Source: Bacilli bacterium (GTDB taxonomy: Bacteria > Bacillota_I > Bacilli_A > RF39 > UBA660). Taken from it: a DNA stretch of 64,000 nt. The notes below the pieces were generated by a model. It saw only the letters and a program-made list of their open reading frames with translations, was not told where the DNA came from and did not search any database. Position numbers and translations under genes: made by a program. Positions 42,375 to 51,992 of the stretch are shown piece after piece (the stretch's first letter is position 1; the number at the start of each line of letters is the position of its first letter). The stretch is taken from the NCBI GenBank assembly GCA_017436345.1, contig JAFSDH010000009.1:46615-110614 (forward strand), in the 5' to 3' direction.

Positions 42375-45300
42375 ATGAATTTTTTGGATAATTTAAAAAG
42401 TAAATTGAAGATGAGTTCTGGTTTTCTTTCAAGTTTAACTGGAAAAGGGAATTTTAGTTTAGTTAAGGATTCCAAGATGGCTTCCATTGTTGAACCAGAT
42501 GAGCTTAGTTCAAGTTTAGCTAGTTTAGAATCAGAGTTAAGTCTTGATGAATTAGATAGAGTAATTGCGGGAGTTTCTGATATTGATGTAGCAGTTGAAA
42601 GTAGCCAAGTAGTAGCTTCTGCACCTGATTTAGAAGATACTTTAGAACTATTTCCTAAGGATTGGATTTTTCCTGATAAAAAAGAAGCTGAAGAAATACC
42701 ACCGGTAGTTGAATCACATTCTTCAGATGATGATTTTTGGAAAGAGTTAGAAGATTTAGTAGGAAGATGGGAAAAGGCTGAACAAAAGAGTGAATTAAGT
42801 GAACCTGATTTTGGAACTGATTTTTCTTCTAAAGCTGAAGATGATATTATTCCTATTGATTCAGAAATAACTGAACTAGGTAAAAATACTAATGATGATA
42901 AGCATAAAGAAAGTTCTCATTTTTTTAAAAAGGCTGGTGATTTACCTGATTTTGAACCTAAATTATCTCCAAATTTGAGTAATAGTGCACAAGCTTCTTT
43001 TATAACTCCAGAACCAGTTAAAGCTGGACCATCATTCTTAGATCAAAAATTTGTTGAATTAGTTGGTATGGATATTGAAGTAGTTAGAAGTGCTGTTTTA
43101 GCAGAAATAAAAGAATTAGAAACTGCTGATAGTGAATATCGAAAAGTTCAATTGCAAAAAATCTTTTCTAAATTATTAAGTTATCAACCAATGTCAGAAT
43201 ATGGTCGTAATTATAGTGAAGATGAACAAAGATTTTATGCTGATATCATTTCTACACCTGGTTTGATTACTGAGCCTTATGTTGTATCTTTTTTAAAAAA
43301 TGATTTTTATTCAATGCATAATCAGGATGAGGTTAAGAAAAATCTTTTAATAAAGGTCTCTGATTATTATGCGACTCATTCGCAAGAGGCAATTGACAAG
43401 TTTAATTATGTCTTTAGAAGTACAGATTATGTTTCTACTTTCTTTCTAGATAATCCAGATGTACCACTTGATAGGTTCTTTTCTGAAAGAACAATGTCGA
43501 TGTTTGATAAAGAAGATTTAAGTTTATTATATAGATTTTATTTAAATAGTAATTATTATGATAATTTAGATCAATTATTTTTACCAGAAAAAGATAAAGC
43601 TTTATTTATGATGTCTATTCTAAATAAAAAAGTAAAACAGTTAACTGGACATAGTGTTGAATTCTTAGAGTGTGCGATGATGCTTATGAATTCTGAAAAC
43701 AGAAGTATTGTTCCTATTTTAGAAAGTTTTTATGATAAATTGATTTTTGATAAATCAGAAGAAAAAGTAGCTGGAGATGTTATTCTTAGTCTTGATAATA
43801 TTGCTGGTGTAAAAGAATTAATTAATTTTATAGTTGAAAGTAAATATAATAGAGGTAGACATCCTCTTAGAGGATTTGATACTTATGATGAATTTGTTTT
43901 AGAAGCTGAAAATATACGTAATAGACAACATGCGATTATACTAGGTGATAGTGGTGTTGAAAAAGCTAGAATGAATTTATTTAAACCAGAAGATTTTCCA
44001 AAATCATCAAGTTTTGATTATGATATGCGTGATGACTTTGTTGCAGCTTTTTTAGAAAATGTATATGGTATTTCTCTAAAATCTGCTCAGTATTTTGCAA
44101 CTCATTATGGTAAACATTTAAAAGGGCTTGAAGCGGGTATTCCACCAAGACCTGAGGGAATGAGTGATGAGGAGTACTTAGCTAGTTTAGATGAGAGTAA
44201 AATGGCTATAATGAAAAAGGATTTACCAGCTTTACAAATGCTTAAAGCAATATGTAGTTTGGTTGAACTTGATTTTTCTAGTCCTGATTTTGCTGATAAA
44301 TTAAGAGTATTACAAACAGCTTATTTAACTGAAATGCAAAGAAAGGGATTTGATTATCAAAATCCATATGCATCGTTTGCGATTGTTGAAGGTGCACTTA
44401 ATAATATGTATATGAATTCATATAATAAATTACTTACTAGTAGTAAGGATGCAAAAGGGGTAATTAGAGTAGATGATGGTGTTGAATTGTTAGATGCTGG
44501 TGTTGAATTTAATATGTTAGTTACTTCGTTAGGGGGAGTAAGTAACATATTTGATGATAGTGTTGATATGGCAAGTAAATGGAATACGGCATCAATGAGT
44601 CGAGGGCAAGGAATCTGTTCAACACATATTAGCGCTCAAAATATGGGTGTTATTGATTTGAGTGCTCCAATACTTGGATTTGCAAATGTTCCAGAATATT
44701 CTTTGGATATGATGGGAACTAGTGATATTTGGACAGATATTACGGCTATGAATTTACGTAGAGAAAATAAAGCTTCGCCTAATAAAAATAGATTTTTTGT
44801 TCCAGGTAATATGATGTCTGACGAATGTCGTTATGGATATAATGAAATTTTAATAGATAGATTTGCAGCTTCTGGTCCTAATGGTGAACTTAAGTTGCAA
44901 CCAGAATATTTAATTTATTTTAAATTTGATGAACAACATGAAAATGATCCATACTATCGTATGGCACATAAAACCGCTAAAGATTTTGGAGTACCAATTA
45001 TGGTTGTTGACGTTCCTAAGATTAAAGAACATGAACGAAGTGTTATTGATGGTATGAGAGATGAGTTGTTTAGTAATGATACTGTTAATCCGGATTTAGT
45101 ACATGATATTTTGACAAGATATATGAATAATTATACTGGATCACTTACTTTTGTTGGTAAAGGATTAGTATATGAAGATTTTTCTGTTGATGCGATGAGA
45201 ACTTTTGTTAATGATATTTTTAATAAAGCTGTGGAACTTGGTGAAACAGAAGAAGCTAAGGCTTGGATTGATGCTTTAGATAGTGTTTATCAAGAAGAAA

Positions 45301-46118
45301 AACGTAAGTATGATGAAGCTATTGGTGCTGGTGGTTATAAATACTCTGTTGTTAGTTTCGTATTAGAAAAATACGATATTGAAGGTAAAATTAGTCGTTA
45401 TCGTAGTGGCGATATCTATGATCCTGATAAGACAGAAGAAATAACACAACCTCTACCAAAAGTTAATTCTGGATTTGAAGAGAAAGTTCTTGATGATTCA
45501 ACAAAAGTAGTAATTATTCCTGATGAAAAGTATGATCCGGCGTTGAAGAGTTGTATTGATTTTATTACTGCTATGGAAATTGGATCTAAAGTAACGTATT
45601 TGAGTGAATTTAATGGTGCAACAGGTGAAATTACTCATTTGATAGATGTTGAAGAACCTGAAGATAAACAATTATTTGTTATTGAAAATTTAGTTATGTC
45701 ATATTTTTATGAAAATTTAGAAAGTCCAATTACTAATGATATTATTTGGAATGATTGTGATGTAGATCTTCCATTTGCTGCATCAAATGATTTTGATTTT
45801 AATGCAAGTATTTTTGAATCTCCTTTTAAAGAAGTTGTCCTTGAAGGTGAAGGGGACTATGCATTTAATTTTGAAAAAGTGGATCAATATGTTAGTAAGA
45901 TTGAGTCAATGAGTAGTCAAGAGTTCTTACACATATTTACACCAGTAATTATGAAAAAATCAAAAGAAACTGGTATTCCTTTTGAAGATATTTCAAGTAG
46001 AATGTTGGATAAAAAGGATACTATAAGAGAAAAGTTTGAACTTTTACAAAAACAAATAGATGTAGCTAAAACTGGGGGAGACCCAATGGATGTTATTGAT
46101 GATAGTAAAAAAGTATAG
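42375..46118 (+). CDS. Large paralogue family member P5, unknown function
   Basis: 1247 aa, the longest member. After MNFLDNLKSKL comes a member-specific acidic, Ser/Pro-containing, probably disordered stretch (about residues 30-215) that explains the extra length. The shared helical half contains EDEQRFYADIISTPG, VYGISLKSAQYFATHYGKH and LASLDESKM. Core: LDAGVEFNMLVTSLGGVS (Asp707), MASKWNTASMSRGQGICSTH, MGTSDIW, CRYGYNEILIDRF (Glu824), LQPEYLIYFK, FGVPIMVVD and RYMNNYTGSL (Met917). Tail ends KKDTIREKFELLQ. P6 starts eight bases after the stop with no terminator, so P5-P6-small protein B form one operon. Function unknown. Confidence 0.85.
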   Translation: MNFLDNLKSKLKMSSGFLSSLTGKGNFSLVKDSKMASIVEPDELSSSLASLESELSLDELDRVIAGVSDIDVAVESSQVVASAPDLEDTLELFPKDWIFPDKKEAEEIPPVVESHSSDDDFWKELEDLVGRWEKAEQKSELSEPDFGTDFSSKAEDDIIPIDSEITELGKNTNDDKHKESSHFFKKAGDLPDFEPKLSPNLSNSAQASFITPEPVKAGPSFLDQKFVELVGMDIEVVRSAVLAEIKELETADSEYRKVQLQKIFSKLLSYQPMSEYGRNYSEDEQRFYADIISTPGLITEPYVVSFLKNDFYSMHNQDEVKKNLLIKVSDYYATHSQEAIDKFNYVFRSTDYVSTFFLDNPDVPLDRFFSERTMSMFDKEDLSLLYRFYLNSNYYDNLDQLFLPEKDKALFMMSILNKKVKQLTGHSVEFLECAMMLMNSENRSIVPILESFYDKLIFDKSEEKVAGDVILSLDNIAGVKELINFIVESKYNRGRHPLRGFDTYDEFVLEAENIRNRQHAIILGDSGVEKARMNLFKPEDFPKSSSFDYDMRDDFVAAFLENVYGISLKSAQYFATHYGKHLKGLEAGIPPRPEGMSDEEYLASLDESKMAIMKKDLPALQMLKAICSLVELDFSSPDFADKLRVLQTAYLTEMQRKGFDYQNPYASFAIVEGALNNMYMNSYNKLLTSSKDAKGVIRVDDGVELLDAGVEFNMLVTSLGGVSNIFDDSVDMASKWNTASMSRGQGICSTHISAQNMGVIDLSAPILGFANVPEYSLDMMGTSDIWTDITAMNLRRENKASPNKNRFFVPGNMMSDECRYGYNEILIDRFAASGPNGELKLQPEYLIYFKFDEQHENDPYYRMAHKTAKDFGVPIMVVDVPKIKEHERSVIDGMRDELFSNDTVNPDLVHDILTRYMNNYTGSLTFVGKGLVYEDFSVDAMRTFVNDIFNKAVELGETEEAKAWIDALDSVYQEEKRKYDEAIGAGGYKYSVVSFVLEKYDIEGKISRYRSGDIYDPDKTEEITQPLPKVNSGFEEKVLDDSTKVVIIPDEKYDPALKSCIDFITAMEIGSKVTYLSEFNGATGEITHLIDVEEPEDKQLFVIENLVMSYFYENLESPITNDIIWNDCDVDLPFAASNDFDFNASIFESPFKEVVLEGEGDYAFNFEKVDQYVSKIESMSSQEFLHIFTPVIMKKSKETGIPFEDISSRMLDKKDTIREKFELLQKQIDVAKTGGDPMDVIDDSKKV

Positions 46119-46126
46119 GTGATAAT

Positions 46127-49100
46127 ATGAAAGAAGAGAAAGAAGAAGTTTTAAGTAAGGGATTTATTCCATATATGGCCAAAGTATTTCCTTTTTTGAA
46201 TGATAATTTTTTATCTAAAAATATTAATAAATTAGAAAGTTTATCATTAGATGAAGTTAGAAATTTATTATTAAGTGAAATAACTAGTGCTAAGGAATTA
46301 ACTCCTAGTAATTGTAACAATCAACTACAAAAGATTTTTGATAAGCTTTTTTCTCTTCAACCTGCTTTTAATACCAATAAAAGAGAAAGAGAAATGCGTG
46401 ATACTGAACAAAGGTTATACGCTGATTTAGTATCTACTCCTGGTTTTTTAGATGATCCAGTAGTACGTGATTTTTTACTTAATAATTATCATCCTAATTC
46501 TAAAAATGATTTTAAGTATATATGTTTAACACAAATTTTAGAAATGTATTCTAAATTAGATGAAGAATCTATTGAAAAATTTAATTATTGTTTTAGAAGT
46601 AGTAGTGTTTTTGCGAAGTCTTTAATGTATGATGATAGGATGTTTAATAAAGTTTTAAATGATCGAACTTTGTCGATGTTTAATAAAGAAACTTTTTCAC
46701 AATTATTTAGGTTTTTTGATGAAAATTACAGTACTAAATTTGTTGAAAGATATATAGTTAATGGGGATGAAAAGTCTTTATTTGTAATATCACAAATGTG
46801 TGAACACATATATAATCAAGTAGGGCATACTTCAGAATTTATGTATGCGATATTTTCGCTTGATAGATGGGATGAAAATGCCAATTCAAATTTTCGAAAT
46901 GTTTTAATTGATTTTTATGATAAAGTTATTGTTGATAAAGAGAATGAACAATCTTTTAGAGAAGCTATAAAAGATGGAATGTCTTTTGAAATGCGTGAGA
47001 TTGTTAATGCTATTTTGGATTATTCATATAGCTATGATTATCGAAATCCTTTTAATGGTATAAATACATTGGATGAATTTATGGATAAGGTGCTTGCTAA
47101 AAGAAAAGAAAATCATATTAATATTTTTGGTAGTGAAGGTTTTCGTAAATTTGAAGATGGTATTTTTGAAGCTAAGGATTTTAAAAAGATTGAAACACAA
47201 GAAGATTTTATTAAATTTAAAAATGCTTTTTTATCTAATATATATGGGATAAGTTCTAGGGAAGCTGAATTTATAACGTCAAGATATGGACATAATTTAG
47301 AGGCTTTAGCTAGTAGTGTTGAAGAAGATGATGTAGAGTCTTTATGTGTATTAAGATCAATTGTATCTATTAATAATTTAACAATTGAAGATAAAGAGAA
47401 ACTTAGTATTTTGCAAAATCTTTATTATAATTATATGGATAATCATGGTTTGAATTATCAAAAACAAGTTAATTCAATGTTAGTGTTGGAAGGCTTATTT
47501 AATCGTATGTATATGAATACATATAATAAGATTTTATTAAATGATTTATCAAAGAAAGATGTTTTATTTGTTGATGATGGTGTAGAGTTAATTGATGCAG
47601 GTGTTGATTTTAATATGATTGTAACTGCTCTTAATGGTACAACTAGTTTTTTTGATAAAGGTGTTAATATAGCTAGTAAGTGGAATACAGCTTTTAGAGA
47701 TATTAATCAAGGTTTATGTACTTCATTTATTAGTAATGATAATTTAGGGGTAATATCTTTAGATGGACCTGTTTTAGGATTTGCATCTTTACCTAGGGAT
47801 TGTTTAGATACAATGGGAACTACAGATATTTATACATATACTAATAATTTTAATTTACGTTTTAATAATCGAAAAAATACGCCTTTTTATGTAGGTAGTC
47901 AAATGTCTAATGAGACAAGATTTGGTTATAATGAAATGTTAATTGATAGATTTATTTCAGTTGATGAAGAAGATAAAGTTAAGCTTCAACCAGATTATAT
48001 AGTTTTTTATAAGACACAAGAAAATTATCGTATGTCTAAAAGATATGTAGAATCTTTGAAAACGGCAAAGGATTTTGGAATACCGATAGTAGTTGTTGAT
48101 TATCAAAAGATTCAAGCTCATGAAAAAGAAGTTTTAGTTTCGATGGAAGAAGAGTTGTTTAAAAGTGATGAGGTTGATGCTGAGCTTCTTGGTAATATAA
48201 TGATGCGTTATATGAATAATATTAGTGGTTCGAGAACGATTCATGGACATGTACGTTTAGGGGGACTAGGACTTGGTTATGATTATTTTCCAGAAGATGC
48301 TTTAGGTAATTTTATTTCACAAACACTTATGAAATGTGAAAATGTTGATGATAAGTATCGATTGGATTGGATCAATGCTTTACAAAGTGCCTATGATGAG
48401 GAACTTAGAAAACATATGGTAGCGATAGGTGTTAATTCTTATAATTGTTCATTAGGTAGTGATAATGATAGATTTAATTTAATTACTGATTATAATTTAG
48501 GAGAAAAATTACGTTTTCTTCAAGAAAGATATAATCCAACTAAGGTGGTTAAAGAAGATGAGTCTTTTAGAAAGGGAGATATATCTGCAGAAGAAGTTGT
48601 TTTAACGAATATTGCAAACACTTTAGGATTTAATACAACTTATTCGTTTGTTAAGATGTTAAATCATGATGAGGAAAAGGGATATGCAATTGTTCAACAT
48701 AATTCAAATTTAGATAAGACTAGTTTGGAAGAAAAAATAATTGTTGCTTATTTTACTGATAATTATCAAGAAGATTTATTGGAAAAGATGAATACAAGTA
48801 AACAAAAATTAGAATTTGGTACTTTAAGAGAAGTCTTATTTAAGAGAATGAATAAAGAAACATTATCTGATAGTTTAAAGGATTCATATTTAAAAGATGA
48901 GATAGGTTCTGGTAATTTTAATGTTGAAAAATTAAATTATTTTGTTTCGAAGATTGATGAGTTAGATGAGAAGAAGTTTTTAAGTGTATTTAGACCAATT
49001 ATATATAAGATTGCTGGAGACCAAGGTTATAGTTATGAATATATAGCAGATAAGTTTTTAGAAAAAAAAGCTAATATTGGTGGCCAAGTTAAAGAATTAA

Positions 49101-49147
49101 GTGATATACTAGTAAGTAGTAATGGTGATAGTACTAAGACTAGGTAG
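46127..49147 (+). CDS. Large paralogue family member P6, unknown function
   Basis: 1006 aa; RBS AGGTGAT at the end of P5. It lacks the long N-terminal extension and starts almost directly with the shared helical part (NINKLESLSLDEVRNLLLSE, IYGISSREAEFITSRYGHN). The loop with LDESKM seen in P2-P5 is missing. Core: IDAGVDFNMIVTALNGTT (Asp490), IASKWNTAFRDINQGLCTSF, MGTTDIYTYT, TRFGYNEMLIDRF (Glu603), LQPDYIVFYK, FGIPIVVVD, RYMNNISGS (Met696). C-terminal helical tail with KKFLSVFRPIIYKIA, a segment present in all members as (F/L)xx(I/V)F(R/K/T)P. It is followed nine bases later by small protein B. Function unknown. Confidence 0.85.
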   Translation: MKEEKEEVLSKGFIPYMAKVFPFLNDNFLSKNINKLESLSLDEVRNLLLSEITSAKELTPSNCNNQLQKIFDKLFSLQPAFNTNKREREMRDTEQRLYADLVSTPGFLDDPVVRDFLLNNYHPNSKNDFKYICLTQILEMYSKLDEESIEKFNYCFRSSSVFAKSLMYDDRMFNKVLNDRTLSMFNKETFSQLFRFFDENYSTKFVERYIVNGDEKSLFVISQMCEHIYNQVGHTSEFMYAIFSLDRWDENANSNFRNVLIDFYDKVIVDKENEQSFREAIKDGMSFEMREIVNAILDYSYSYDYRNPFNGINTLDEFMDKVLAKRKENHINIFGSEGFRKFEDGIFEAKDFKKIETQEDFIKFKNAFLSNIYGISSREAEFITSRYGHNLEALASSVEEDDVESLCVLRSIVSINNLTIEDKEKLSILQNLYYNYMDNHGLNYQKQVNSMLVLEGLFNRMYMNTYNKILLNDLSKKDVLFVDDGVELIDAGVDFNMIVTALNGTTSFFDKGVNIASKWNTAFRDINQGLCTSFISNDNLGVISLDGPVLGFASLPRDCLDTMGTTDIYTYTNNFNLRFNNRKNTPFYVGSQMSNETRFGYNEMLIDRFISVDEEDKVKLQPDYIVFYKTQENYRMSKRYVESLKTAKDFGIPIVVVDYQKIQAHEKEVLVSMEEELFKSDEVDAELLGNIMMRYMNNISGSRTIHGHVRLGGLGLGYDYFPEDALGNFISQTLMKCENVDDKYRLDWINALQSAYDEELRKHMVAIGVNSYNCSLGSDNDRFNLITDYNLGEKLRFLQERYNPTKVVKEDESFRKGDISAEEVVLTNIANTLGFNTTYSFVKMLNHDEEKGYAIVQHNSNLDKTSLEEKIIVAYFTDNYQEDLLEKMNTSKQKLEFGTLREVLFKRMNKETLSDSLKDSYLKDEIGSGNFNVEKLNYFVSKIDELDEKKFLSVFRPIIYKIAGDQGYSYEYIADKFLEKKANIGGQVKELSDILVSSNGDSTKTR

Positions 49148-49156
49148 GAGGTTTTT

Positions 49157-49366
49157 ATGAAAGCAGATGAATTAAGAGGGTTAATTGAGAAATATAAAAC
49201 AGAAAATAATGAAATTCCTATGGAAAAGATGAATTCAACAAATTTTGATTTGAAAAGAGAAGAAGCTATGAAAAGTTATTTAGCTGATGTTGGACCTATT
49301 TCTCAATATATAAATGAAGGTTTTGCTGAAATAGAAAAAGAAAAAACTGGTGGTATGGAAAAATAA
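49157..49366 (+). CDS. Small paralogue-associated protein B
   Basis: 69 aa with a strong RBS AGGAGG. Charged, predicted helical. Shares FDLKREEAMKSYLADV and SQYINEGFAEI with small protein A at 30767-30982, while the first ~30 residues differ. It closes the P5-P6 operon. The conserved block is nearly as well kept as in any pair of the large proteins, arguing that both copies are functional. Role unknown; a partner or regulator of the preceding family member is the simplest idea. Confidence 0.75.
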   Translation: MKADELRGLIEKYKTENNEIPMEKMNSTNFDLKREEAMKSYLADVGPISQYINEGFAEIEKEKTGGMEK

Positions 49367-49392
49367 GAGACTTTTATAAGTTTCTTTTTTTT
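49366..49392 (+). terminator. Intrinsic terminator of P5-P6-small B
   Basis: AGAGACTT / AAGTTTCT stem (one G-T pair), TTAT loop, long T tract. Confidence 0.75.
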
Positions 49393-49420
49393 GTTAAAAT
49401 ATCTATGTATAGGTGATATT

Positions 49421-51175
49421 ATGAGTAATAAAAATATAAAGAATTTTAAAGGGATTTTTAGAAATATTAAAAAGAGTTGGCGATTTGTTAAAAAAGAGAA
49501 AAAAAGATTATTTATATGTTTGTTTTTTTCACTTCTTTTATGTGGTATGAGTGTTTTAGCTCCAGTTTTTTCAGCTAAGATGTTACTTAATATTACTGAT
49601 GGTTTATTTGTTGAGCTTTTATATGTTGCATTAATAGTAATGATATTAGAAATATTAAGACATATATCTCATTATTCTTATAATATGATTTTTGGTAAAT
49701 ATTTATTAAATATAACGCTTAGTTTACAAAGTGAGATTGCAAAGGAAACTTTAAAGTTAGAAGTTAGTGAACTTGATAAAAAATCTAGTGGTGTTTTTAT
49801 TGATAGATTAAATGTTGATACTAGGGATATTGCTAATATATTTACAAGACTTGGTGATGCTATAATTGATGTTTTAACTAATATAGGTGTTTTACTTGCT
49901 ATTTTAGTTGTTAATAAAATTATGTTTTTATATTTTTTAATTACTTTGATTGTTTTATTTATTCTTCAAAATATGAAGATGAAAAAAGCTTTTGAGATAG
50001 AAAAGGAAAGAAGAAAAATTTCTGAAAAGAATACCGGATTGGTTGGAGAATTAGTTCGTGGTATTCGTGATATTAAAGCGCTTAATGCAACAGATAGTTT
50101 TTTAGAAGCAACAGAAGAAAAATTAGAATATGCTTTGAATAAAAATTATGAGATGCAAAAAGTAAATTTTAGTTATAGTTTAGGTATTAATTTTATTAGT
50201 AGTATCTTTAATTTTATATTTATTGTTTTAGGTATTATTCTAATAAATGATATGAGTTTAACCATTTCATCTTTTTTAGTAATTTATCTTTATAAAGATA
50301 GGGTACATGGTCTTCTTAGATATATTACATATGTTATAGAACTTATGAAACAGTTTAATTTATCTTGTGATAGAGTTTTTGATATTATTGATAATGATAA
50401 ATTTAAGAAAGAAGAGTTTGGTTCTTTTAAAAAGAAAAAGATTAATGGGGAATTAGAATTTAAAAATGTTTATTTTTCTTATGATGGAGAAAAAGATGTT
50501 TTAAAAGATATTTCATTTAAAGTTAATCATCATGAAACAGTTAGCTTTGTAGGTAGAAGTGGTAGTGGTAAAAGTACTATTTTAAGTTTATTAAGTGGAT
50601 TATATAAGTTAGAAGATGAACGTGGTGTTATACTAGTTGATGATAAAGATATAAGAGATTATGATAAAGATTCAATTCGAAATAATATTGCTGTTGTAAC
50701 TCAAAATCCTTATATATTTAATATGAGTATTAGAGATAATTTAAAATTAGTAGATCCTAATTTATCAGAAAAGAAAATGAAAGAAGTATGTGAAATTGCG
50801 TGTTTAAATGATTTTATTAATACTTTGCCTGATAAATACGATACTTTAGTAGGAGAAGGTGGTCTTACTTTATCTGGTGGTCAAAGGCAAAGACTTGCGA
50901 TAGCTAGAGCGCTTCTTAAAAATACAGATGTTATTTTACTTGATGAAGCAACTAGTGCTTTAGATAATGAAACGCAAGGAGAGATAAAAAAAGCTATTAA
51001 CAATATGAAGGGATCTTATACGATTATTATAGTTGCGCATCGTTTATCAACAGTTATTGATAGTGATAGAATTATTTTGGTAGATAAAGGTAAAATTGTT
51101 GGAGAAGGTAGTCATAAGGAGCTTATGAAAAATAATTCTTTATATCAAAATCTATATGAGAAAGAAGATATTTAA
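49421..51175 (+). CDS. ABC transporter, fused permease and ATPase
   Basis: 584 aa from ATG 49421 after AGGTGAT. Six membrane segments (residues ~25-300) form an ABC exporter type 1 permease; the ATPase follows: Walker A GRSGSGKST (378-386), Q-loop VVTQNPYIF, signature LSGGQRQR (484-491), Walker B VILLDEATSALD and H-loop VAHRLST. A half-transporter that should work as a homodimer exporting a lipid, peptide or drug. It lies alone between two terminators next to the large-paralogue locus, with no peptide-substrate gene beside it and no peptidase domain. Confidence 0.93.
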   Translation: MSNKNIKNFKGIFRNIKKSWRFVKKEKKRLFICLFFSLLLCGMSVLAPVFSAKMLLNITDGLFVELLYVALIVMILEILRHISHYSYNMIFGKYLLNITLSLQSEIAKETLKLEVSELDKKSSGVFIDRLNVDTRDIANIFTRLGDAIIDVLTNIGVLLAILVVNKIMFLYFLITLIVLFILQNMKMKKAFEIEKERRKISEKNTGLVGELVRGIRDIKALNATDSFLEATEEKLEYALNKNYEMQKVNFSYSLGINFISSIFNFIFIVLGIILINDMSLTISSFLVIYLYKDRVHGLLRYITYVIELMKQFNLSCDRVFDIIDNDKFKKEEFGSFKKKKINGELEFKNVYFSYDGEKDVLKDISFKVNHHETVSFVGRSGSGKSTILSLLSGLYKLEDERGVILVDDKDIRDYDKDSIRNNIAVVTQNPYIFNMSIRDNLKLVDPNLSEKKMKEVCEIACLNDFINTLPDKYDTLVGEGGLTLSGGQRQRLAIARALLKNTDVILLDEATSALDNETQGEIKKAINNMKGSYTIIIVAHRLSTVIDSDRIILVDKGKIVGEGSHKELMKNNSLYQNLYEKEDI

Positions 51176-51178
51176 TAT

Positions 51179-51213
51179 TAAAAGAAAACAAATAATTTGT
51201 TTTCTTTTTTTTT
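51179..51213 (+). terminator. Intrinsic terminator of the ABC transporter
   Basis: AAAGAAAACAAA / TTTGTTTTCTTT perfect stem with a three-base loop and nine T. Confidence 0.85.
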
Positions 51214-51255
51214 ATAATAATATGTTATATAATTAATATGATAGGAGTGATTTAT

Positions 51256-51966
51256 TTGGAACTAAAATATAAGAGAATTTTAATTAAGTTAAGTGGAGAA
51301 AGTTTAGCTGGTAAGATTGGTCATGGGATTGATTTTGATAGGGCACTTGAAATTTGTTCAGAAATAAAAGAAGTGTGTGACTTAGGAGTAGAAGTTGCGA
51401 TTGTTGTCGGTGGTGGAAATTTCTGGCGTGGTAGAAGTAATATGCATATGGATAGATGTACTTCTGATTATATTGGAATGCTTGGAACAACGATGAATGC
51501 TTTAGCCTTAGGAGATGCTTTTAAACAACTTGGTCAAGATGTTAGAGTACAAACAGGAGTTGAAATGCGACAAATAGCGGAATTTTATATTAAGAATAGA
51601 GCGGATCGTCATTTGAACAAGGGAAGAGTGGTAGTATTTGGTTGTGGTACAGGAAGTCCTTTTTTCTCAACAGATACAGCGGCTGCTTTAAGAAGTGCTG
51701 AAATAGGAGCTGATGCTGTTTTAAAAGCTACTAATGTTGATGGAGTTTATACAGCTGATCCTAGAAAAGATGAAAGTGCTACTTTAATTAAAGATATTTC
51801 TTATTTAGAAGTTTTAAATAAAAAACTTAATGTTATGGATTCAACAGCTACTACGTTATGTATGGATAATGATATTCCAATAATTGTATTTAATATAAAT
51901 AAAAAAGGTAATTTAATTGATTTAGTTAATGGTAAAGAAGTAGGTACAATTGTACATAATAATTAG
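51256..51966 (+). CDS. pyrH: UMP kinase
   Basis: 236 aa from TTG 51256, placed correctly behind AGGAGTGA; the ATG at 51238 precedes that RBS and is unlikely. Amino-acid-kinase fold: KRILIKLSGESLAG, VGGGNFWRGR, DYIGMLGTTMNALAL, VFGCGTGSPFFSTDTAAALRS and KATNVDGVYTADPRKD are diagnostic. It phosphorylates UMP to UDP with ATP and is essential in most bacteria. The usual neighbours tsf, frr and rpsB are not here. Confidence 0.95.
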   Translation: MELKYKRILIKLSGESLAGKIGHGIDFDRALEICSEIKEVCDLGVEVAIVVGGGNFWRGRSNMHMDRCTSDYIGMLGTTMNALALGDAFKQLGQDVRVQTGVEMRQIAEFYIKNRADRHLNKGRVVVFGCGTGSPFFSTDTAAALRSAEIGADAVLKATNVDGVYTADPRKDESATLIKDISYLEVLNKKLNVMDSTATTLCMDNDIPIIVFNINKKGNLIDLVNGKEVGTIVHNN

Positions 51967-51992
51967 TTTTATAAGATAAAAGAGATGAGTTT

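Noticed and set aside
24187..49366. Prophage or integrative element
   Set aside because: No integrase, tRNA attachment site, structural or replication genes; base composition and codon use look like the surroundings.
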